Shown: positions 58,613 to 64,000 of the stretch, in pieces
How the letters are laid out: each line of letters begins with the position of its first letter
Numbering within the stretch: the stretch's first letter is position 1
From: an uncultured Acidimicrobiales bacterium
GTDB lineage: Bacteria > Actinomycetota > Acidimicrobiia > Acidimicrobiales > SZUA-35
Length of the DNA: 64,000 nucleotides
Reading direction: 5' to 3'
Assembly (NCBI GenBank): GCA_937922785.1
Contig: CALAJQ010000018.1
Location: 248,001 to 312,000, forward strand
Notes under the pieces: generated by a model
Seen by the model: only the letters and a program-made list of their open reading frames with translations
What the model was told of the DNA's origin: nothing
Databases searched by the model: none
Position numbers and translations under genes: made by a program

Positions 58613-60235
58613 ATGCGTCGCAGCCAGATTCTCTCAGCAGTACTAGTCACCTTGTCCTTAGCGACGAGTGTTTGGATTGTCGCCGAGCTAACTAAAGACA
58701 ACTCTGAACAGGTAGGAGCAGGACTACCCTTCGTTGACGGCGAGACCGATTCGTCGTCTGATGAATCTGACGGGGCACCATTGGGAGACCCAAGCGAATC
58801 GACCACCTCGACTGGCCCGGCATCTCCCGCTCCGGCCAACCCGACTCCAGGCAACCCGTCACCAACTTCGCCTGGAACACCCACCACGCTTGCCCCTACA
58901 ACCACGGGTCCAGCGCCGACCACTCCGAACGGCCCGACCGCCCCAACCTCTGGCCCAACAACCACTAACCCTTCAACGTCACCGCCCACGACTGCGGCAC
59001 CTACAACTGGAGCTCCGACGACGGCTGCGCCAACAACCGCAGCTCCTACCACTGGAGCGCCGACAACTGCAGCACCCACTACTGGAGCTCCGACGACGGC
59101 TGCGCCGGCAACTGCTCCTCCCACCACTGCAGCACCAACACCTGCGGCACCAGGCAACCTCCGCATCGGTATTGTGGGAATGACATCTCTTGCCAACTAC
59201 GGCGTTGAGGGTTCACGACGTCTCTCATACCGCGTTGAAGCAACGCAAACTAGCAACGTCGAATCTCTCCGCCTTTACTTCATCGACAATGCCACTCGCA
59301 CCGGATACGCCAGCGGAACCGGCGGCAAGATCCGTGTTCAGATCGCTCCTGACGACGGAACAGGCAAGCCTGATGAGGCTCGAATGTTCCCAGGCAAGTT
59401 TGACGCTGAGTTTGGCTTGACTAACGGCCGGTACGAAGGCCCGGACCGGCGTGGCTTTGTCAGAAACAAGTTGCTTGGACTTTGGACGTTTGATCAGCCA
59501 ATCCCACTTGTAGCGGGTCAGACCTATCACATCGTGTTCAAGAACATAGATCCGAATCCCGCGGCGAACTACATCGGAATTGACCTAGTCATCGACATGG
59601 TCAAAATCGGTTCCGGCGACCCCTGCATCCAGAGCCCAGCTCGACCTGCCAACCTTGCGTTTCTTCGTAACATGAGCGGCAACTCTTGGGAGGACTTCAC
59701 CTGCGACAACAGAGGCTACACGTGGACTCCCATCTATGAATTCCGATATGCCAACGGTGCTGTTCAGGGACAGGGTGTGATGCAATGGGACGTCGTTGCC
59801 CAATACAGAATCTCAGGCAACGCCGCTGTCAGAACGACAATCCGTCTACCTAAGGATCAGACAGTCTCCGAACTCGCAGCGCGGGTTGAGCGCCACGCAA
59901 CTGGTTCGGTATCGCTTCAGCTTGAGACCCTAGACGGAGAGGTTTTAAGGTCGGTGACGGCTGCAACCAACGGACTTGGCAACTACCGAAACGCCGTTTG
60001 GGCTGAAGGTTCGGTTGCTCCGATAACCCTGAAGGCCAACACCGACTACGCGCTGGTTGTACGGCCTCTGAATGGTTACAGCGGGTCGATAGTTCCGGTC
60101 CAAGCTGGCCTCAACTACGGCTTCCACCCTTCATCAAACATGCCTTTCGGCGTTGCACAAACCAGCTCGAATGGCACGTCATGGACAGCCTGGTCCGGTG
60201 GTGGCGTTCGCTACTTCCCGTTCGCAGTCAACTAA
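58613..60235 (+). CDS. exported protein with mucin-like Thr/Pro/Ala domain
   Basis: A 540-residue protein of unknown function. An N-terminal signal peptide or membrane anchor (ILSAVLVTLSLATSVWIVAEL, about residues 6-26) is followed by an acidic stretch and a domain of about 130 residues built of TTAAPTTGAP-like repeats. The rest (about 180-540) is beta-rich and resembles secreted carbohydrate-binding or glycoside-associated sandwich domains (LVAGQTYHIVFKNIDPNPAANY, PITLKANTDYALVVRPL). No catalytic motif was recognised. Thr/Pro-rich domains are typical sites of O-glycosylation, and it is encoded inside a glycan island with its own promoter region, so it may be the target of that glycan (inference). 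Confidence 0.75.
   Translation: MRRSQILSAVLVTLSLATSVWIVAELTKDNSEQVGAGLPFVDGETDSSSDESDGAPLGDPSESTTSTGPASPAPANPTPGNPSPTSPGTPTTLAPTTTGPAPTTPNGPTAPTSGPTTTNPSTSPPTTAAPTTGAPTTAAPTTAAPTTGAPTTAAPTTGAPTTAAPATAPPTTAAPTPAAPGNLRIGIVGMTSLANYGVEGSRRLSYRVEATQTSNVESLRLYFIDNATRTGYASGTGGKIRVQIAPDDGTGKPDEARMFPGKFDAEFGLTNGRYEGPDRRGFVRNKLLGLWTFDQPIPLVAGQTYHIVFKNIDPNPAANYIGIDLVIDMVKIGSGDPCIQSPARPANLAFLRNMSGNSWEDFTCDNRGYTWTPIYEFRYANGAVQGQGVMQWDVVAQYRISGNAAVRTTIRLPKDQTVSELAARVERHATGSVSLQLETLDGEVLRSVTAATNGLGNYRNAVWAEGSVAPITLKANTDYALVVRPLNGYSGSIVPVQAGLNYGFHPSSNMPFGVAQTSSNGTSWTAWSGGGVRYFPFAVN
58975..59150 (+). repeat. coding repeats for TTAAPTTGAP in the mucin-like gene
   Basis: About ten units of 15 bases with the pattern (gca/gct)-cc-acn-acn-gcn/ggn encode APTTA/APTTG in tandem. 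Units vary mainly at third positions. This gives a Thr/Ala/Pro-only rod between the signal region and the folded domain. Confidence 0.75.
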
Positions 60236-60275
60236 CATTTGGCCCATTTAGCCAGACAGAAAGCGAGCACCTATC

Positions 60276-60899
60276 TTGTCTAAATTGGCACCGCCACTAG
60301 GTGTTCGGCTGATTGGGGGCGGCGGCCACGCCTGCGTCATAGTCGACGCTGTGAGGCTTGCAGGCGGCACCATCGATGGCTTCTTTGACGATGCAGTTGA
60401 TGCAAGCCTTCTTGATCTTGAGCGCCTCGGTTCGTTTGCGGACCTAAGCGACGCCTCCCTAGACGTTCCCCACATTTTTGCGATTGGGGAACTCAGTCGT
60501 CGCGAGCAACTGATTGGTGATTTTGCCGGAGGATTGGCAACTGTTGTCCACCCCGCAGCGATGTTGGCCCAACTGGTTGACCTGGGGGCGGGTTCGTTTG
60601 TTGGGGCAGGCGCTGCGATCAACAGCCGAACCCGAATCGGTCCAAATGCAATCGTAAACACCCTCGCCATCGTCGAGCACGATTGCAATCTCGGTAGCAA
60701 CGTTCACGTAGGGCCAGGTGCGGCCCTGGGTGGTGGGGTCCAGATAGGCGACAACTGCCTCATTGGCATCAACGCCAGTGTGAGGTCAAATGTGAGTATC
60801 GGCAAGAATTGCACCATCGGAGTTGGTGCGGCCGTCGTCACTGATGTAGCTGACGGTCAGGTCATGGTTGGTGTGCCCGCCCGCCCAATCAACCAGTAA
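60276..60899 (+). CDS. pglD: PglD/NeuD-type sugar O/N-acetyltransferase
   Basis: A 207-residue left-handed beta-helix acetyltransferase. The N-terminal nucleotide-binding half opens VRLIGGGGHACVIVDAV (residues 10-26). The hexapeptide repeats contain the active-site histidine in NTLAIVEHDCNLGSNVHVGPGAALGGGVQIG near residue 134, and it ends VMVGVPARPI. PglD acetylates the 4-amino group of UDP-4-amino sugars; with the DegT aminotransferase and the PglC-like transferase nearby this makes a plausible diacetamido-sugar branch. It starts with TTG at 60276. It converges with the GT4 gene with a three-base gap. Confidence 0.88.
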   Translation: MSKLAPPLGVRLIGGGGHACVIVDAVRLAGGTIDGFFDDAVDASLLDLERLGSFADLSDASLDVPHIFAIGELSRREQLIGDFAGGLATVVHPAAMLAQLVDLGAGSFVGAGAAINSRTRIGPNAIVNTLAIVEHDCNLGSNVHVGPGAALGGGVQIGDNCLIGINASVRSNVSIGKNCTIGVGAAVVTDVADGQVMVGVPARPINQ

Positions 60900-60902
60900 G
60901 AC

Positions 60903-62123
60903 CTAGCTCAAGTTCATTACTTCGCAAAGTACTTTTGTCCACTGCGCTTCAACACGAGCCCAGCCGAACTCGGTGAAGGCCGTAGCGACTCGTTGTCCTC
61001 GCTCGCTGCGTAGCCGAGCAGTTTCGCGCTCCGCAGCACTAAACGATTCCGCCCAAGCGGCCGCTGTGCTGTCGCACCGGGCGCCAAGCCCGAGCTTGTC
61101 AAGGACCGCAGCTTCATCTGGCTCTAGTGAGTTGAGTATGAACAGGCCCTCAGCCATGTACTCGTAAATCTTGTTCGAGAGCGTGGTGCCTTGGCCGGTC
61201 CTAGGTGGAGCAATCCCGACGTCTGCTTGGGCTAGAAAGCTGGGAACTTCCGAAGATAACAGCCAACCCGTGGTGGTGATCGTGGACTGTCCCTTTGTGA
61301 GTTGATCCACCAGCTCACGCTGTTCTCCGTCGCCAATTACGGTGAGCGTTGGTTCGGGTTGGCAACCCTTGCGGGTATCGACGAAGCGGACCCAGCCTTC
61401 CAACATAGAACCCAGGTCGAACAACTGACTGAGCGATCCGACGAACACTGCCGAAAACGGCGCTGCGGGTGCTGGCCATTCAGCGTCATCAACAAGCGGT
61501 TCGCCGACCAGTCCAATTGGAATCGCCTCGTGACGCTTCGCATTGGAGGGGGCTCGCTTCAGCATTGTCTCCGACATCGCAACCACCGCTGACGCACGAC
61601 GCAATTCATAGGCAAGCGCTTTGCCGGCTGCATTGGCGAGCGGGCGGGTAACTGGATCAAGGCGCGAAGTCGGCACCATGGCGTCTGGCCATAGATCTCG
61701 GACATCTGCAACGATTGGCACCGAGTCTCCTAGTGCCTTGCGAATTGAGCTGATCAGTCGCGGTGGTGGGAAGCCAACGATGATTGCATCGAAGTCTGAT
61801 TCCGTTCGGAAAAATGCCTCTGCGCCCCTGTTGAAGTCTCCCAGCGACAGGGCACGGTCCTTGCTCCTTGTGCTGGCAAAGGCACGAGTGGGAATCAGTA
61901 TCATCCGACCTTCGTCTCCGACGTGGCCGGTGGAGTCCAATGAGCGCTGATTCTGGCGGAACTGATTGTAAGTGGGGATTAGGCGTGTTATCTCGACGCC
62001 AGCTTTGGTCAATGCGGCCGAGAGTAGACCGAGGCGGATCTTCCGGTAACCCTCGTCCAGTACTGAACCTTCGCCATAGTGAACAATCGCTATTCGGCGC
62101 CCAGCAAGGGGATGCGAAGACAC
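60903..62123 (-). CDS. glycosyltransferase family 4 (leftward)
   Basis: A 406-residue GT-B glycosyltransferase in the leftward pair with the phosphoglycosyl transferase. N-terminal IAIVHYGEGSVLDEGYRKIRLGLLSAALTKAG, an acceptor-side VADVRDLWPDAM and the donor-side FVGSLSQLFDLGSMLEGW and GTTLSNKIYEYMAEGLFILNSLEPDEAAVL are typical of WbuB/GT4 enzymes. It begins with GTG three bases after the sugar-transferase stop. It probably adds the second sugar to the PglC product. Confidence 0.88.
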   Translation of the reverse strand: MSSHPLAGRRIAIVHYGEGSVLDEGYRKIRLGLLSAALTKAGVEITRLIPTYNQFRQNQRSLDSTGHVGDEGRMILIPTRAFASTRSKDRALSLGDFNRGAEAFFRTESDFDAIIVGFPPPRLISSIRKALGDSVPIVADVRDLWPDAMVPTSRLDPVTRPLANAAGKALAYELRRASAVVAMSETMLKRAPSNAKRHEAIPIGLVGEPLVDDAEWPAPAAPFSAVFVGSLSQLFDLGSMLEGWVRFVDTRKGCQPEPTLTVIGDGEQRELVDQLTKGQSTITTTGWLLSSEVPSFLAQADVGIAPPRTGQGTTLSNKIYEYMAEGLFILNSLEPDEAAVLDKLGLGARCDSTAAAWAESFSAAERETARLRSERGQRVATAFTEFGWARVEAQWTKVLCEVMNLS

Positions 62124-62126
62124 CGC

Positions 62127-62804
62127 TTAGCCCTGACCTGTGGCCTGAGCGCCATCTGGGCCCGTATAGATTTCAGTTAGGTCAACTCCGTCAGCCCCTT
62201 GCCCAGAGACAACAGCAGTGACGGTCTTCCACAGAATTTTCACGTCGTTGCGGAACGATAGATTCTCGATGTACTCAAGGTCGTGTTCGAAACGTTCGTC
62301 CCATGGCATATTGTTGCGGCCGTTCGTCTGGGCTAGGCCAGTAAGTCCAGGCCGAACTTGGTGCCGTTGCGCATGGCGCTGGGGGTAGTGGTTTAAGTAA
62401 GAGGTGAACAGCGGCCTGGGGCCAACGAGGCTTAGATCTCCCCGATAGACGTTGATCAGACTGGGTAGTTCGTCGATGCTGGTTCGTCGCAAAAAGGAAC
62501 CCCACCAGTGTGTCCGCAGCTTGTCTTCGAGTAGCTGACCTGACTCATCGCAGTCCTGGGTCATTGTTCGGAATTTGATCAGATCGAATTCAGTCCCCGC
62601 GATTCCTGCCCTCGTTTGACGGAAGATGACGGGGCCGCCAAGAAAGACTCGGGTGAGGATCGCTGCAACAATCCAGATCGGTGCGGTGGCAACGCCTACC
62701 GCTACTGCACCCGTCAGGTCCATGATGCGTTTCCAGCGCCGCATCGGCAGGGGGTCAACTGGCCATGGGGGCCCTTGAACGCCTCCTGTGGTACTTGTTG
62801 TCAT
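62127..62804 (-). CDS. polyprenyl-phosphate phosphoglycosyl transferase (PglC/WecA-independent type)
   Basis: A 225-residue monotopic phosphoglycosyl transferase of the bacterial sugar transferase family. A short N-terminal tail precedes the re-entrant hydrophobic helix (about residues 28-52). The catalytic Asp-Glu pair is in RRTSIDELPSLINVYRGDLSLVGPRPL near residues 107-133, followed by RPGLTGLAQTNGRNNMPWDERFEHDLEYIENLS. It transfers phospho-sugar to undecaprenyl phosphate and so starts glycan assembly. It starts with ATG, downstream of an imperfect GTTACAAC/GTTGTTAC inverted repeat. Confidence 0.93.
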   Translation of the reverse strand: MTTSTTGGVQGPPWPVDPLPMRRWKRIMDLTGAVAVGVATAPIWIVAAILTRVFLGGPVIFRQTRAGIAGTEFDLIKFRTMTQDCDESGQLLEDKLRTHWWGSFLRRTSIDELPSLINVYRGDLSLVGPRPLFTSYLNHYPQRHAQRHQVRPGLTGLAQTNGRNNMPWDERFEHDLEYIENLSFRNDVKILWKTVTAVVSGQGADGVDLTEIYTGPDGAQATGQG

Positions 62805-62923
62805 GCTGGTGATATCCCTCGTTACAACTGACGTTCGTTGTTACTGCTAACTACAAATTCTACTACCTATGCAAAACGCGCCCTAGGGCACAAGTCACTT
62901 CGGCGGTGGGTCGTTTGGCCCGC

Positions 62924-63964
62924 TCAGGGTCCTTCGTCGTCTTCGATTTCGCCGCTTAGTTGGGCTCGCTCGATTGTTCCGATGAACTGGCGCCGCCCTT
63001 TGTGCTCGTCGCCAGTGAGCAGCGGATAGTCCACGTCCCATTTCGATAAAGCATCGGGGCCTACTTCGATGTCATCCAGTAGGTCCCCATCGGCCCAGTA
63101 GCGGATCCGACCTTTGTCGTAGCTGAGCTTGAGAGTTACTAGATCATCCTCATCAACAAACACGCCGTCATACAGGTTGATGATGAAGGACGATCCGGCT
63201 CTAAATCGAAGGCTGGCTTGATCCCGGTGCTGGCCGATATGAAAGTTGAAGTCACGGATATGGGTGCCGGTAGACGAGGTCACGATCCGGGTGGGTCCCG
63301 TTTGCTCTAGATCGCCCGAAGACACCGTCACTTCGACACTGAACTGATCTCTATCGATGGCGCCGCAATAGAAGCTGCTGCGCTGGTCTTTGGTGGCCAC
63401 CTCTCCTTGGGTCAAAACCAAAGTGGACTCGCCACCCCGAGCGGCAACGTCGAAGTCGTCGCACAAACGCCACCGTTTGACGGCGGGTGCTGTGGCGACG
63501 AGCGTCACGAGGAGCACGACGGTAGAAACTGCCGAGGCTGCCGCCACTGCTCTGACCCCTGCTGGCCGGCGTTCGTCTCCTGCGCCAACAAGGGCGACTA
63601 CCAACATGGCGGCGCCGATCGCCCCAAGGTCTATGAGTACATCGGTCCAGGTTGCCTGCCGGCTCTGTCCTGAGAAGCGCTGCGACAGTTCTGTGGCAGG
63701 CGCCAGGATTGCGAAACTAGATCCGACGACGGCGATGGTTCGAATGACACTCCACCAACGAGTCAACAAAACTCCGACAGCCATGCTCGGTATGAAGAAC
63801 AACAGAAAGTGGGCATAGACAGAGTCGCCACCCAGATTCAGGTTGATGCCAAAGAGTCCGAGCAGCAGCACGAGCCCCTGCAGAGCAAAGAGGAATGCCG
63901 AGGCAAGCGTGATCCACCACGCGCCACCGGGCTTGGTAGCGTCGCGCTCGCTCGTAGTTCCCAT
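62924..63964 (-). CDS. VanZ-like membrane protein fused to a LamG-like domain
   Basis: A 346-residue protein with an N-terminal VanZ-like membrane part of about four helices (DSVYAHFLLFFIPSMAVGVLL, PATELSQRFSGQSRQATWTDVLIDLGAIGAA) and, after one further helix, a soluble domain of about 200 residues. The latter is beta-rich with the feel of a concanavalin/LamG sandwich (FVDEDDLVTLKLSYDKGRIRYWADGDLL). The VanZ family is found in teicoplanin resistance and in polysaccharide loci but lacks a firm function. The ATG at 63964 is chosen; a TTG three codons earlier is possible. It lies leftward beside the sugar-transferase gene. Confidence 0.78.
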   Translation of the reverse strand: MGTTSERDATKPGGAWWITLASAFLFALQGLVLLLGLFGINLNLGGDSVYAHFLLFFIPSMAVGVLLTRWWSVIRTIAVVGSSFAILAPATELSQRFSGQSRQATWTDVLIDLGAIGAAMLVVALVGAGDERRPAGVRAVAAASAVSTVVLLVTLVATAPAVKRWRLCDDFDVAARGGESTLVLTQGEVATKDQRSSFYCGAIDRDQFSVEVTVSSGDLEQTGPTRIVTSSTGTHIRDFNFHIGQHRDQASLRFRAGSSFIINLYDGVFVDEDDLVTLKLSYDKGRIRYWADGDLLDDIEVGPDALSKWDVDYPLLTGDEHKGRRQFIGTIERAQLSGEIEDDEGP

Positions 63965-64000
63965 CCGGGGCAAATGATATAGCTACAGGCTCCGATGCTT

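Noticed and set aside
58540-59196. Reverse-strand frame with VVGAAVVGAPVVGA repeats opposite the mucin-like gene
   Set aside because: Complement of TTAAPTTGAP codons; it runs antisense to the signal peptide and promoter region and resembles no family beyond its low complexity.
1-64000. tRNA, rRNA, insertion sequences, prophage or integrase genes
   Set aside because: None was seen on either strand; the glycan island has no transposase or tRNA boundary, so I do not claim recent transfer for it.

Overview
This 64 kb window comes from an actinobacterium (Actinomycetota), most likely the class Acidimicrobiia or a relative. The grounds are a complete actinobacterial division and cell-wall (dcw) cluster with the order ftsZ-pgeF-yggS-sepF-yggT-divIVA behind it, a DUF3040 protein, a Bpa-type bacterial proteasome activator, a type-2-like IleRS and a moxR-DUF58-transglutaminase operon. 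Base composition looks only moderately GC-rich for an actinobacterium, GTG and TTG starts are common, and genes are packed tightly with many ATGA or GTGA overlaps. The class-level assignment is inference; no rRNA or tRNA gene was found.

Layout. 1-9.7 kb: the tail of a Y-family polymerase, a DUF3040 membrane protein, the leftward moxR-DUF58-tgpA operon, a ROK-family gene without the zinc cysteines, an acyl-CoA dehydrogenase with a small conserved protein, an HNH nuclease, a rhomboid protease and a lipoate-ligase-family gene. 9.7-29.8 kb: the dcw cluster, mraZ-rsmH-ftsL-ftsI-murE-mraY-murD-ftsW-murG-murC-murB-ftsQ-ftsZ, then pgeF-yggS-sepF-yggT-divIVA. murF is absent from its usual place between murE and mraY. 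29.9-43.4 kb: ileS, a DksA/TraR-like gene with a very long lysine/alanine tail, lspA, rluD, a nitroreductase, a phosphodiesterase-like gene, bpa, an unknown gene, dnaE and a DUF389 membrane protein. 43.4-64 kb: a surface-glycan island with CDP-sugar and GDP-sugar genes, a sugar aminotransferase and acetyltransferase, three glycosyltransferases, a phosphoglycosyl transferase, a flippase, an MBOAT/SGNH O-acylation pair, a dimethylformamidase-like protein, a mucin-like exported protein and a VanZ-LamG membrane protein.

How it works together. The dcw genes make lipid II and build the FtsZ-SepF-DivIVA division machinery. The upstream control region carries a promoter overlapped by four AGTG repeats with exact 10-bp spacing (a MraZ operator candidate) and, further out, a LexA-type palindrome, so division-gene expression may answer to both MraZ and DNA damage. 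A structured RNA closed by a perfect 12-bp inverted repeat lies between mraZ and rsmH. The glycan island makes activated deoxy- and amino-sugars, assembles them on a polyprenyl carrier, flips the product and acylates it outside.

Most unusual points. FtsW and the DksA-like protein both carry long histone-H1-like K/A/P tails and FtsQ has a shorter basic one. The DksA-like gene has two A AAA AAG slippery heptamers that could release the tail alone. SepF and DivIVA have very long low-complexity regions. Short tandem duplications sit on or just after the stop codons of four forward-strand genes, one of them duplicating the codons of the proteasome-docking HbYX end of Bpa.
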